64,000 nt of DNA. It comes from Juglans regia. Its lineage: Eukaryota; Streptophyta; Magnoliopsida; Fagales; Juglandaceae. Of this stretch, positions 33,935 through 45,570 are shown one piece after another (the stretch's first letter is position 1; every line of letters begins with the position of its first letter). Made by a program: the position numbers and the translations under genes. Below the pieces are notes generated by a model. It was not told the DNA's origin, made no database searches, and saw only the letters and a program-made list of their open reading frames with translations. The DNA lies in contig NC_049903.1 in assembly GCF_001411555.2 (NCBI RefSeq), forward strand, positions 24,564,270-24,628,269, given 5' to 3'.

Positions 33935-34090
33935 AATTATATTTATAATTATAGGGTTGCACACTCATTTTTCCTTAAAAATAAAAAATAAAAATAATAC
34001 TCACATAAAAAAATATTTTTTAATAATAGACTCTACTATTTTTAAAAATAATTGTACGATACTTACACAACATATTACTATATCTAATAT
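33935..34090. mobile_element. MITE-like repeat related to 32840-33005
   Basis: GAGAAATTATATTTATAATTATAGGG at one end and GTACGATACTTACACAACATATTACT at the other, around TTTTTAATAATAGACTCTAC, which matches TTTTTAATAGTAGACCTCAC near 32937. No target duplication identified. Confidence 0.45.
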
Positions 34091-34118
34091 TGCTCCCTAG
34101 GTCAAGTCAAAGACAAAC

Positions 34119-34408
34119 CCAAATGTAAAAATCCAACCCAGTTGCAACAAATCCATGCACGTACAACCTTCACTTTCGCCTCCTCCGTCACATAATTAGG
34201 GTAAGCCGCAACTCTTTTCTTTCCCAAGCCACCCATGCCCATCTACCATCTAGGGCTCGACCACAGCCCTATAGATTCTCTCCACCACAAGCCACCATAG
34301 AAACCACCTCCCCTCAACCCCCTATTGCATGGAACAACCGCCTCCTAGGAAAACCCCACGCCAAGCAAGCCATCCACGTTCATGCTTCCATCGTAAGACT
34401 TCTCACGT
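34119..34408 (+). pseudogene. Possible pentatricopeptide-repeat gene scrap
   Basis: Two reading stretches have the flavour of plant PPR proteins. NPTQLQQIHARTTFTFASSV at 34130-34189 resembles the LKQIHAHIIRTG opening of E/DYW-class PPR proteins. IAWNNRLLGKPHAKQAIHVH, followed by ASIVR, at about 34325-34396 resembles a WN-x-I-R...A-L-H helix pair. The second stretch is preceded by about 55 open Pro/Ser-rich codons, like an organelle-targeting N-terminus. Base composition is C-rich, unlike the AT-rich neighbours. A MITE starting at 34405 ends the frame. PPR proteins bind organelle RNA. If the match is real this is the only host-gene-like piece in the window, but it is short and could be chance. 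Confidence 0.28.
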
Positions 34409-34606
34409 TTGGATCTTGAACTGAGTTGAGTTGAATTGAATTGAGTTGAGATAATAAAATATTGTTATAATATTATTTTTTAATATTATTATTATTTTGA
34501 GGTTTGAAAAAGTTGAATTGTTTATTATATTTTGTATTGAAATTTAAAAAAGTTGTAATGATGAATTAAGATGAGTTGAGATGGGTTTAAGAAACAAACG
34601 AAACCT
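34405..34606. mobile_element. AT-rich MITE (GTTTGGAT...GAGTTGAG type)
   Basis: Left end ACGTTTGGATCTTGAACTGAG, right end complement CGTTTGTTTCTTAAACCC, so the ends are loosely inverted. Subterminal GAGTTGAG/TTGAATTG words stand at both sides, and the core carries AATAAAATATTGTTATAATATT and GAAAAAGTTGAATTG. It lies directly left of the CACTA terminus at 34613. Confidence 0.6.
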
Positions 34607-34612
34607 GGCCTC

Positions 34613-35200
34613 CACTACAACAGTTTTGGTCTTTTGGGACGAATATTTTCTTCCCAAAATATAGGGTTTTTGTCCCAAAATGTATTTTGGAATGAAAAAA
34701 AAATCGTCCCGAGGTCGTCCCAATATCAGTGTCCCAAAAGCCATTTTGGGACGAACATATCCATTTCGTCCCAAAAATATCTTTTGGGACGAAATTGATC
34801 TGAACCATTCGATCACGTTCAAACGGAAATTTTATTTTGGGACGATTGAATTTCATCCCAGAAAGTTGTTCGAACTCCCACAAAAACCGTTCGAACAATA
34901 TGTCTGTTCGAACATATATTTAATGGGTGGTCAATCGATACTAGTCCGTTCGACCAATAGACATAAGGAAACGTCCGAACAAACAAATTGATGATCGATC
35001 ATACATTATATTAATTTTTATAATTGAATAAGAGGTTCGAACATGTACTGAATGGAAAGAATAAGTTGCCTGTTCGAAAGTGTTCGAACGGTTCAGAATG
35101 TTTGATGACCGTTCGAACTCCAACGTGTGATGTTCTAACAGTTGTGTCCGATTTGCATATGTTCGAACATTTGATGATCGTTCGAACGGTTAGTATTTTC
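34613..35200. promoter_or_regulatory. CACTA-1 subterminal repeats
   Basis: Two repeat types are stacked. From 34628 to about 34860, TTTTGGGACGA and its complement TCGTCCCAAAA occur repeatedly in both orientations. From about 34866 to 35190, the palindrome GTTCGAAC and near variants occur many times. In En/Spm elements such subterminal repeats bind the TnpA protein and bring the ends together. GTTCGAAC is shared with the CACTA-2 end. Confidence 0.75.
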
Positions 35201-35355
35201 ATTTTAATAAAAAATTTCAAACAAAATAGATATTTATATTTCAAAAATACATTATAAATTTTTCAATATAAATAACACTAATATAATAAGTCTGAACTAA
35301 ATAAATAAAATAGTAATAATACTAATAATGTTATCAGTACAAAATTTTATAAATC

Positions 35356-37710
35356 CTAAAATTTATGCAAAACATGAAATTTAATTGCTTGGAGGCCTAA
35401 ATTGTTGCATAAGCATTTGCATTTGGAGTTGCATCTCTCTCTTGAACTCTTCTTGTTGTTCTTCTTGTTGTTTATGCACATCTCCATGTCTGATTGTTTC
35501 GTTAATTGAGTCTCTAACTCACGCTGTTTTACAATCAATTTTTCGATTCTAGAATTCGCATTCTCTAACGCAATAATAGTAGTACTTGGCGTTGATGAAG
35601 AGTCTGAAGGCTTTACACAACTACCCAAACCTCTCAAATATCCTGAACGTTGACCCAAAACTTGTGTAAAAATTTCAACATCACTTGTTGATGAATTCTA
35701 TTCTGATGCAGTTTCAACAAGGAGGGCAACCATTTTATCCTACACACAACATAAAAAACTAATATTGATACAAAAATTTAAATATGTTTAATTAAAATAA
35801 ATTATAATACTTACATAATTTTCACAAGTATCGGGATGAGTCCACTCTCCATTACTATTAGTATGTGATGCAACATATAATTTTGTCAGATCATAAATGG
35901 TGTTTGACTCTTGCTACTAGGGGTGATAAAAGGTCTGGTCGGACTGAACGGACCGACCGTTTCGGTCTGGACCGGACCGGACTGAGACTTAGACCGGTCC
36001 GGTCCGGTCCAGTCCACATTTTAGAGGACTGAAAACATTCGGTCCAGTCCACGGTCCGGAGTTTTTTCGGACCGGACCGAACCAAATGAAAAAAAAAAAT
36101 TATATATATATTTTATATATAATAATTGTACAATTAACAATATAAATTTTTAAATATATTATTAATACTTGTTAATATTCTATAAATTAACAATATTTTA
36201 TATATATCTTCATCTAACCTATCACTATTAACAATATAAAATTTTAAATATGCTATTAACACTTGTTAATATTCTATGAATTAATAAGTATATAATATCA
36301 ATTAGTTAATTATATAGTAATTATATAAATTAATAATATAATTTTCATCTGATTTATTATTATTGACCATATAAAATATTTTTTTATTAAGTTTGTTACA
36401 TAATCCACATTAATAAGTCACTTAATTTAATTTAGTATTTTACATAAAAAAATTTTGTTAATTATTTCAAAAACAAATAGGCCATACCGACTGGACCGAA
36501 CCGGACCAATAGCTATCAGTCTGGTTCGGTCCGGTCCGAAAAAATGATGAACCGAAAATATTCGGTTCATCGCCGGACCGGACCGGACCGTTTGCAGCCC
36601 TACTTGCTACAAGAGACATTGTTAAGATATAAAGTCAATATTAAAATTAGTACCTCCAAAAAATAAACTATATAGAATAAAAAAAAAATACATTACTAAT
36701 TTCAAAAAGAGACGATGGAAAGATCTTGAGCCTGCATGATAATAAATCTTCAACTTCGATATATTTGTTTTGTTTATAGAATTTCGCTCTTGCATAGAAG
36801 TTAAAAATATTAGTAAATGAAAATTATAAATAGGACACATAAAGAATTCATTTAATTTACTTCATATGATGGATCCTCAAACATGTCGCAAAATTTTTCC
36901 CAATCTATAGGTTGGACATCCTAAAAAAAATGTTGGCGTGCATCTTCCTTGTTCTCGTACTTCTTGTAATGCTAGTGACACATTGTCTTATACTTACGGA
37001 ATGCATTACACATCAGCTCATCGACAATCTTACGCTCCTCTCTCTAACCAAAATTTAGTTCGAAGTCATCCTTAAAAGAATATATACACAAAGATATTAT
37101 CATTTAGAATATTAAATAATATCAATATAAATTTATTATTTAAATATTACGTACCAAAGAATGCTTCTTTATAAGCTCTTTCACATCTTACGAGATTTTA
37201 TGCCATGAACTCGTAGCCAAATGTGCATAAGTTCGTGTAAGAGCACGCATATGCAATGCAAGCCAAGCTGCTTGTTGTTTCTCACCTCCGGTATGTTAGT
37301 CAGGAATGTTAACTTTAATCTTATCCACTTTACGATATTTCTCCAACGTCACGCCTCTAGTAGTGACTCGTCCGTGACGAGATTGTATTGTTATCTCTAT
37401 AAAATAATATGAGTTATTTACCTTGTATCAATTATCAATTATCTTAATTGAAAAAATGAGTATTAGCTATTTACTTTGTTCCGTAGAGTTAGTCTCTAAT
37501 GGTGAGTTAGACGGAGAACTAAGAATAGGTGGAGATGGGATGCAAGCTTCCTTCCTCTTTTGTGGCATAATTGCGAGATACAGTGTAATGTGAACACAAA
37601 ATCAAACAATCATTTGTATCAGTTTCATCTGTAAATTCGCTCTCATCATCTATAGATACTTCAAATGACTCAACATTTTGATCAACTGTCACATCAACAA
37701 TTTCAGTCAA
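35356..37710 (-). pseudogene. CACTA-1 second gene (TnpA / Transposase_24-like)
   Basis: Exons are recognisable by pieces. 37710-37519 is an acidic N-terminal stretch. 37380-37150 includes TTRGVTLEKYRKVDKIKVN and AAWLALHMRALTRTYAHLA. 35880-35818 has LYVASHTNSNGEWTHPDT, ending at a GT donor near 35816. The last exon at 35735-35356 holds VEIFTQVLGQRSGYLRGLG and a coiled coil (NSRIEKLIVKQRELETQL). The equivalent exon of CACTA-2 at 51058-51387 has DIFTQMLRP and a similar coiled coil, which supports the exon structure. TnpA-type proteins bind subterminal repeats. The gene is broken by stops and by the hAT element at 35918-36602. Confidence 0.7.
35918..36602. mobile_element. hAT-type non-autonomous element with 8-bp target duplication, inside CACTA-1
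   Basis: CTTGCTAC is present on both sides (35910-35917 and 36603-36610). Ends are TAGGGGTGATAAAAGGTC and, complemented, TAGGGCTGCAAACGGTCC. Subterminal regions are packed with CCGGTCC/GGACCGG words (35938-36080; 36490-36592) and the core is AT-rich with two diverged direct copies of ACAATATAAATTTTTAAATAT (36139; 36230). The target site lies in a TnpA exon, so the insertion is younger than CACTA-1. It encodes nothing. Confidence 0.92.
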
Positions 37711-37799
37711 TATCTTCCCTATATAATGGGATCATCTCATACTAACTTAAATCTACAAATAAGTTAAAGACAAGTTGATTCTCTTGGTATGCTTTTTGA

Positions 37800-40700
37800 G
37801 TAGAGTGATCATCTTCTCTTCATCTTGTCCCTTTGCCTCAGGGATAACATTATATATATTTCTGGGAGAAAGTTTTTGTACTACTTGCCCTTAATCTCCT
37901 AACTCGAGATTGTTTAAGTAGAATACTTGAGATGCTTGGAAAGCCAAAATAAAATGATTATCTTCATACCATTTTTTTGATGTATTAATACTCAGAAAAT
38001 ATTCATCATGGCATTTTCCCTTCGAGGATTGCTTAAATCTCACCAATTACACTTAAATATATAAACCACAAACTTCCCCACATATCTCATTCCAATTATA
38101 TCTACAATGACTATAGAAATCAACATTGTCTCTATCATGATTCATTTTGACAAGGGTACCACTATTTTGTGTTTTCGTATAGAGTTCTCGATCAATTATG
38201 TGATACCTACTTCTTTGAGAAATACATGCAGAATATCGAGCAGTACGTCTCGAGGGCCCATGCGCCAGTGCATATAGTTCGTCCAATATATCGTTCGGAT
38301 TACTCGCATACATTTGTACAACCTACATATTAAATAAAGCATAAACATTCAAAAATAAACAATCCAATCTATTTTTTAATTTAGTGCAAACTCGCATCTG
38401 TATTACTGTTATTACCCATTGTTCGAACCATTTCGAGAATTCCTATTCATGTCTTTGGTCTATATCATTTACTCACAGTTCTTTGAGCATGTTAATATGA
38501 TCAATGAAATTAAACATTATCAACGAATTTATATTCATATAATTTTTTAAAGTAAATTATAATATTAATTAACAATTAATTTGAACTTACTTCAAGTGGC
38601 TCTCTATCTTAGGATAATTGTTTTGCACGTACCACTGAGTTTTCTCGAATTCTATTCCACACAAATCATAACCACGCTGAGCATCAAGTAGACATACTTA
38701 TTGAGAAAATACAGAAAATCCGTTCCATTGTCTTGCTTGGTCAATATCAAAATTTATTTCCGGTCGATCAAAACTCGTGTCAATGCCATGGAAGTATTTG
38801 AAACAGAATGTATGTCACTCATCATCAATATATGTTTCTACAATTAATCCTTCTAGACGGGTCTTGTTACCCACTGTGAGTTTCAACTTCCCAAGAAATT
38901 GTTCAATGGAATACATCAATTTATACTAGGCTGGTCCTACAAGTCGAGCATCACGTGGCAAATGAACGGCTAAGTAAACCATGATGTCGAATAATGACGG
39001 TGGATAAATACTCTCCAACTTACACAATATTATAGTAATTTCTCGTTCCATATGATCTAAAGCTTCTACATTCAACGTTCTATCACATAAATTTTTAAAA
39101 AATGCACCCAACTCAATTAATGCAACCCGCACATCTCTCGTCAAGAACCCACAGATACCATCAGGCAAGATACGTTGTAAAAATACATGGCAATTATGGC
39201 TTTTTAATCAAGTCATTTGTTTGCATACACCATGTTAGATTTGAGGCATACTCGTCCGGTAATTTAATCTTTAACAACCACTCACAAAATGTAGCCATTC
39301 TGTTCCTTGGCAATGTAGACCACCCAATTAGCATGTAGATAGACGAACCACTTTGTTGCAAGTACATTTCAGGTTTGATTCCCAACCGCTTTAGATCTTT
39401 CCGTGCGTTTATATTATCCTTCGTTTTACCTTTAATTGACATCAAATTCCTAACATAGACTTGCATATATTTTTCTTAATATGCATAACATCGAGACTAT
39501 GCCTCAATTTTAACGTCGACGAGTAGGGAAGTTCGAAAAATATACTCTTCTTTATCCAATTCAATTCATTCGCACTTCATTTTCACTTCCATTGTTTTTT
39601 ACCAAAATCATTACTTCTGACATCAACAAATTGTGCAAGTACATCGTCGTCAGATAAGAATGGTGGAGGGTGCCCCTATTCAATAGTACCATCAAACATC
39701 CTACCATTTCCACACCATCTATGGTCACCAGGTAAAAATCGACGATGACCTATGAAGCATAATTTTCTCCCATACGTAAGCCATTCGAATTGGGCATGTT
39801 TGTTACAAGTCGGACATGTCATTTTCCCCTTAGTGCTCCAACCTAACAAGTTTTCATAAGCGGGAAAATCGTTTATTGTCCATAACATCACAACATGCAT
39901 CTTGAACGACTTGCTTGTTGATGAATCAAATGTTAAGACCTCATTTTTTCACAAATCTTTCAATTCTACAATCAGTGGTTGTAAGTGTATGTCTATATTA
40001 TTTTTCGATGATCTCGAACCTGGAATGAACAAACTCATTATAAAATATGGATCTTTCATATACTTCCATGGTGGTAGATTGTACGACATAAGTACAACTG
40101 GCCAAGTACTAGTACTCATGTTCTCAAACGGATTAAATCTATCTGTTGCTAACCTAAGTCCAACATTACGAGATTTTTCAGCAAACTATGGGTGTTCTAG
40201 ATCAAATTCCTTCCAAACTTGAGAGTCCGTAGGATGTGATAAAACATTATCATTCTTGACTCTAGATGATGAGTGTCATGTCATATCCACAGCCGTTGAA
40301 CGTGACATAAATTACCGTTGTAATCTAGGTATCAATGGAAAGTGACGTACAACCTTCCACGACACATTCTGCTTCTCAGTTGTCCATATTGATTCATGGC
40401 AAATGGGACTCTCATTCAACTACTCATTCTCTCGCCAAAATAACACACAATCATTCTTACATGCATGTATTACATTGTAATCAAACATGAGTCATCTTTT
40501 CAACTGTTTTGCTTTGTAAATGTTACGAGATAAAATATTGTCTGATAGAAGTGTCTCTTTAAACAGCTCGAGCAACATATTGACAACCTTAATAGATATT
40601 CGGCACATGAAGTTTATATAAAGCAGCCTAACTATAAATGACAACTTACTGTGCCTTCTACACCCTGGAATAACTCACGCTGTGGATTATTCCACAAGCA

Positions 40701-41129
40701 AATAAAAGTGTTATGACACAGATCATTTGAATTTGATGGGTCTGTATCACCTTAATCCATAAACATTCACGCACCAATGTCACCCAGCATTTGCTCTATA
40801 TCCTCTTCGGGATCATCACCAACAACCTTAGGATGTACATCTTCATCGATGTTTTCTTCTTCATCTCAAAGTTCGAATGACGTTGGATACGGTTCTTCGT
40901 GTAAGACTCAATCGGTATAATCTTGGTCAATACCTTTGACAAACAGATGCTCTCTCACCAACTCTATCTTATGAGAACGCAAATTCTTGCAATGTCAGCA
41001 TGAGCATCTAATACGACCGCCACTATCAATTGTACAGGATGTGGACTCCAAAAATTTCTTGACACTTTCAGCATATACATTGTAATCCTCACCCAACCGA
41101 TCTCTAACTAGTATCCAACTCTTATCCAT
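37800..41129 (-). pseudogene. CACTA-1 transposase (Tnp2 family)
   Basis: Start at 41129 (MDKSWILVRDRLGEDY) opens the Transpos_assoc domain, with cysteines near 41040-41000. The Tnp2 domain lies between about 40700 and 39190: ENLLGWSTKGKMTCPTCNKH (zinc-like CPTC), CFIGHRRFLPGDHRWC, and YMLIGWSTLPRNRMATFCEW. DUF4218 follows at 39168-38840 (MPDGICGFLTRDVRVALIEL, MEREITIILCKLE, FPPS-like YPPSLFDIM, VHLPRDARLVGP). A DUF4216-like part reaches about 38050 (NSGTLVKM). The protein would cut at the CACTA ends. Stops and frameshifts occur in every domain, roughly one per 60-90 codons. Confidence 0.9.
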
Positions 41130-41640
41130 GTTTAATATCCTATTGCAAACAGTCACGTGCATCAACAAACGATCAATTATCTAACACATTGTGCAATTTC
41201 TTCCTTTTACCGGGTAGTTGGTCATATCTCATTTGGGATTGTATGATCATAATCGTCAACCTACCAATTATTATCTGCCACGTCTTACAAAATTTCGGTA
41301 GCATCTCCACATTGTTCTCCAAATATGCTTGTTTAGTAATGTGCACTGACGAGTAATACATTGATGCACTATCATTAAAACTGCATATCCAGAGAACAAT
41401 AAGGGACGACTATACCAAAATCATAATGTCAGATGCAACATATATAGTTGGATAATTTGCAAGAAAGATCTTACAATCTCAAATTGTTCACTCTAAAAAA
41501 TTCAAAAGTTATCAATCAATCGTTCAGTATGATTGATAACTCTCGAACGGGTCTAAGGTTTATTTCAATGTAAAGTACAAGATACGTTATTAAAACATAA
41601 CAACACTACAAGATACGACAATACAAGATACGAGAATACA

Positions 41641-41890
41641 ATATTAGGTCATATTCTAAGTCATTTAAGTATTTTAATTATTAAGTGTATTTTGAGTATT
41701 TTAATTAGTAAGCGTATTTGAAGTATCTTAAATATTATGTATTTTAATATTAGGTGTATTTTAATTATTAAGTTTATTTTAAGTATCTTAATTATTATGT
41801 ACTTTAATATTAAATGTATTTTAATTATTAAGTGTATTTAAAGTATCTTAATTATTATGTATTTTAATTATTAAGTATATTTTAAGGAAA
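41641..41890. repeat. AT-rich tandem repeat
   Basis: Five to six imperfect units of about 45 bp built from ATTTTAATTATTAAGTGTAT and TTTTAAGTATCTTAATTAT. It lies between the end of recognisable CACTA-1 sequence and the leader of LINE-A2. Confidence 0.75.
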
Positions 41891-41993
41891 AACTTGTATG
41901 TAAGCTAATGCGAATTAGTGTGGAAACGATTTCTCCAAGAATTCTCCAAGATTTCTTCAAGATGATTCATGAAGCGGATGGTAACTGATCTGC

Positions 41994-43122
41994 ATGATCG
42001 CTATGGCGGATGGAGCCTTGCATGCCTCAGCAAGGATGTTTGCGGAGATTGTATCAGCGCGGCCTCAACCTATCCCAAAGGTGGAGGTTCCCATGCGTGA
42101 AGCTAATCTTATTGAGAGAGATCTGTGCTTTGTCTTTAACAAGGAAGAAATCACAAGAACGGCAACTCCATTTCGGTTTTCCGTGGTTTTGACATTTCAA
42201 CGGCGTCGTCCATCTCTGGATGTGATTCGGGGATATATTAAAAACCGATGGGGTGTTTCATCAATGTCGGTTGTTGGTGCTATGAGAAGGGCTCGAAATG
42301 TTCTTGTGCAGTTGATGAATGAAGATGATTTTGTTATTGCTATGTCTATGGAAGTGATGGATATTGCAAATGTCCCTTACAGAAGTTTTCATTGGACGCC
42401 TGCTTTTAATGAATATGAGGAATCTTCTTTAGCTCCGGTATGGATCTTTCTACTAGGCTTAAAACCACATTTCTTTCATGAATCTACGTTAAAGATTTTT
42501 GCAGGACCGTATGGTAGATATCTTAAAAGAGATAATGTCACAACTTGTGTTTCAAGGCCAGACGGAGCAAGAATGTGTGTGGAGATGGATATTTCAAAGG
42601 AGCATAGGCATTATTTTTGGATTGGTATACCGAATCAAGTGGGAAGTCATTTTCAAGAAGTGGAAGAAGTTATGGATGCAGAATTAGAGAGGATTTCAGA
42701 TCTTGTGGTAGATGGTGATATTAGACTAGAGGGAAAGGAACTATTCCAAGTGCTATCCAGGGAGGAAGAAATGGTTGCATGTAGCAGTGAGCAAGTATTG
42801 GCTGCATGTAGTAGGGATCAAGAAACGGATGCAGGTAGCAATGGGCCAGATCAGATGCATGTGTGTACAGAGGAGTTTCAGACTTCGGGAAATAATGAGA
42901 TACTTGCTGGGATTCTTAATGGGGCAGAGAGTAATTGTGTCTCTTTTGTAGCAAAAATGAAGGGGAGCTTGGGAAAGAATATGGATGGTGTTGTTAATGC
43001 AAAAAATGTTAACAATGCCGAAAGAGCAGCAGTGGAGACAGAATATGAATCAGAATTACCAATTATAAAATTAAAGAAGAAGAAAAAGGTTGTTGTTGCG
43101 CCTCCAGGTAGATCTTCTAAAT
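41994..43122 (+). CDS. LINE-A2 ORF1 (DUF4283 type), cut by a gap
   Basis: Open for 376 codons with no stop up to the gap. The DUF4283 core is clear: FNKEEITRTATPFRFSVVLT, PSLDVIRGYIKNRWGV, SVVGAMRRARNVLVQLMNED, FHWTPAFNEYEESSLAPVWI and FFHESTLKIFAGPYGRYLKR, then DGARMCVEMDISKE. It is a close relative of the LINE-A ORF1. The CCHC knuckle usual after the FWIGIP stretch is absent and EVEEVMDAELERI follows directly, so an in-frame loss is likely. The Cys/Ser/Glu-rich middle (CSSEQVLAACSRDQE) and basic tail (KLKKKKKVVV) are typical. Compared with LINE-A the copy looks young. ORF2 should follow but is lost in the gap. Confidence 0.85.
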
Positions 43123-43222
43123 NNNNNNNNNNNNNNNNNNNNNNNNNNNNNNNNNNNNNNNNNNNNNNNNNNNNNNNNNNNNNNNNNNNNNNNNNNNNNN
43201 NNNNNNNNNNNNNNNNNNNNNN
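43123..43222. other. Assembly gap (100 N)
   Basis: Exactly 100 N. LINE sequence approaches from both sides in opposite orientation (plus-strand ORF1 left, minus-strand RT right), a classic repeat-induced break. Confidence 0.99.
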
Positions 43223-44759
43223 TTAATCTTCCAATTAGCCATCTTAGTCTTGACTCTATCTAGAATTGAGTTGAAAGCTTTGGTTTTGTGTCTTCCCACA
43301 TAAGAAGGTAATCCCAAATATTTATAAAATGGACCAGAGGCTTGAATTCTTGCTTGCTGTAATATGCTTTGTTGGACCTCTATTTTGGTATTGCTGCGAA
43401 AAAAGATAGATGTTTTGTCAAGATTAAGCCTTTGTCTCGAAACTTGTTCATATTTGCTGAGGACTTGCTGTAAGATATGTAAAAGACCAGACTGTCATCT
43501 GCAAAAAATAGGTGATTCACTTGTAGTCCACCTCGAGCTACTGGAATCCCAGATGTTAAGCCCTGCAATTCAGCTTGGTTAAGGTAGTGGCTATGAAATT
43601 CAGTACACACGATGAAGAGGTAGGGAGAGAGGGGGTCTCCCTGCTTGATTCCTCTAGAAGGGGTAAAAGGCTGTTGAGGAATATCATTAATTAAAATAGA
43701 ATAATTAACAATGGTTACACATTGCATCACCAAATCCACCCATGTACTGTCAAAGCTCATTTTAAGCATCACTTTATGCAAGAAGCTCCATTCCACATGG
43801 TCACAAGTCTTGCTCATGTCAAGTTTTAGTGCCATAAAGCCATTAGATTTCCCTTTTAGTCTAGTTTGCATAGAATGCAGCAATTCATATGCAAATACTA
43901 CATTGTCTGAAATGAGTCTCCCTGGGACAAAGGCACTTTGAGTTGGGGAGATTATGCTGGGTAGGATGAGTTTAAGCCTATTTGCAATTGCTTTGGATAT
44001 TATCTTGTAGAAAACGTTGCAGAGGATGATAGGTTTGTAATCTGTGACTGATTGAGGAGATTTCTTCTTAAGTATCAGAGAGATAAAGGTTTGATTGATT
44101 TCACTAAGACCCTTCCTGGAATTGAGAACTTCTAGCATTGCTACTGTAATCTCTTTTCCAATTGTGGCCCAATGTTGGTGATAAAAAACTGCTAGGAATC
44201 CATCGGGCCCAGGAGATCCTAGAGGGTTCATGGCTTGAATGGCGGCTACTACCTCTTCTTCAGAGAAGGCACAAGAAAGTGAGAGATTCATTTCTTCACT
44301 GACAGATGGTTGGAAAGACTGAAGAGCCATATCAATGTTTCTCGAGTTGGAAGTGGAAAAGAGGTTTTGGTAAAAGTCTTGGAAAGTCTTTGCGATTGCT
44401 TCTGCATTGGATGCTAGAACACCATCTTCACTTACTATCTCTTTAATATAATTCACCTGCTTTCTCTGAGTTGCACATTTATGGAAAATTTTAGTGTTTC
44501 TGTCCCCATCCTTAAGCCACCTTTGTTTGGCTCTTTGTCTCCACTTCAACTCTTCTTCTCCAAGAAAACCATCTACTTCTTTTTGAAGGGAATAGATATG
44601 TTTACTATATTAACCAGTTTTAGAGTCTTGTAGCATTCTTAGTCTCTCTCTTTTTTCCCTGAGAAGCCTCTTCTGGTTCCTAAACATTTCCTTACTCCAA
44701 TTCCTTAATTTTTCTCTGCATACTTTCAATCCTTCTCGGGTGGTTGTAAGCTTTGATCC
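43223..44759 (-). pseudogene. LINE-B reverse transcriptase
   Basis: From the right: KWRQRAKQRWLKDGDRNTKI, IQAMNPLGSPGPDGFLAVFY, KPIILCNVFYKIISKAIANR, SAFVPGRLISDNV, LKLDMSKTCDHVEWSFLHKV with the first catalytic Asp, GIKQGDPLSPYLFIV and LFFADDSLVFY with the catalytic Asp pair. In DMSKTCDHVEW the usual Ala-Tyr-Asp is Thr-Cys-Asp, so the Asp is kept. A frameshift after the FADD block moves the rest to another frame (GLPSYVGRHKTKAFNSI at 43317-43270). The domain runs into the gap. Confidence 0.9.
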
Positions 44760-45570
44760 CTAGGAGAAACCCTGCTGCCACACAGTTTTAATGAGTTCCA
44801 TCCAGCCTTCTCTATTGCCCCAAGCAACCTCATATCTGAAAACCTTATGCTTAGGAGTTTCAAATGGAGCAGGATTCGTGCACTGAATAAGAATGGAGTT
44901 GTGATCAGAGCACTGGTCAGGGAGAACAAAGACCTGATTTAATACAAAAAGGTTTAGCCATGCCTCATTAACCAAGGCCCTATCTAGTCTGGATTTTGTA
45001 AACTCAGATCCCTCGCTTTCGTTACACCAGGTGAATTTAGAGCCTATATATCCCATGTCTACAAGACCACAATCCATTAAGGCCATTCTGAAGCCCTCCA
45101 TTTGCTTATAGGGGTGATTATTAGAACCAAACTGTACATGTTGATACAGGATTTCATTAAAGTCTCCCAAGTATAACCAGGATTTTTGGACTTTAGAGTG
45201 GATTAACCTGAGGAGGTCCCAACTATCCCTTCTTTTTGCAGTAACTGGTTGCCCATAAAAGCCTGTAACAATCCATCTATTCTTCATATTGACAGAATTG
45301 ATAGCAATAGAAATATGGTAGTTTGAGTAGGAATCCAGTTCAACATCCACCTCCTTATTCCAAAGGAATGCTAGCCCACCACTCATGCCAATGCAGTCAA
45401 CTGAAAAGCTGTGACTAAAATTCAACTTGAATGGACTCAATCCTTCCCCTCTTACATTTGGTTTCACTAAGGAATACAACGTCTGGGCTCTTTTCCTTCA
45501 CCAAGAGGTGAAGTTCACGAACTATCTGAGGGTTCCCAAGCCCTCGGTAGTTCCAAGCTAGGTGTTTCAT
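44760..45570 (-). pseudogene. LINE-B endonuclease
   Basis: Starts at about 45570 with MKHLAWNYRGLGNPQIVREL (WN-RG-GNP signature) and continues to FLSETKCKRGRIE (metal-binding Glu). A frameshift near 45430 then leads to the longer frame: DCIGMSGGLAFLWNK, IVTGFYGQP, WLYLGDFNEIL (GDFN), FTWCNESEG and CSDHNSILI (SDH). All key motifs are recognisable across the two frames. The frame closes at 44760 where RT begins in another frame. Confidence 0.88.

Larger units (their letters stand above)
34613..41640 (-). mobile_element. CACTA-1 (En/Spm-type) element, 5' end lost
   Basis: The CACTA terminus is at 34613 (CACTACAACAGTTTTGGTC), followed by subterminal repeats and then, on the minus strand, a TnpA-like gene (35356-37710) and a transposase gene (37800-41129). 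The 3' end of an En/Spm element normally carries TnpA nearest to it, so the missing 5' terminus should lie right of 41129. Instead the sequence passes into an AT-rich tandem repeat and LINE sequence. A hAT-type element interrupts the TnpA gene. The TIR mate and the 3-bp duplication (flank CTC at 34610-34612) cannot be found in this window. Confidence 0.85.
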
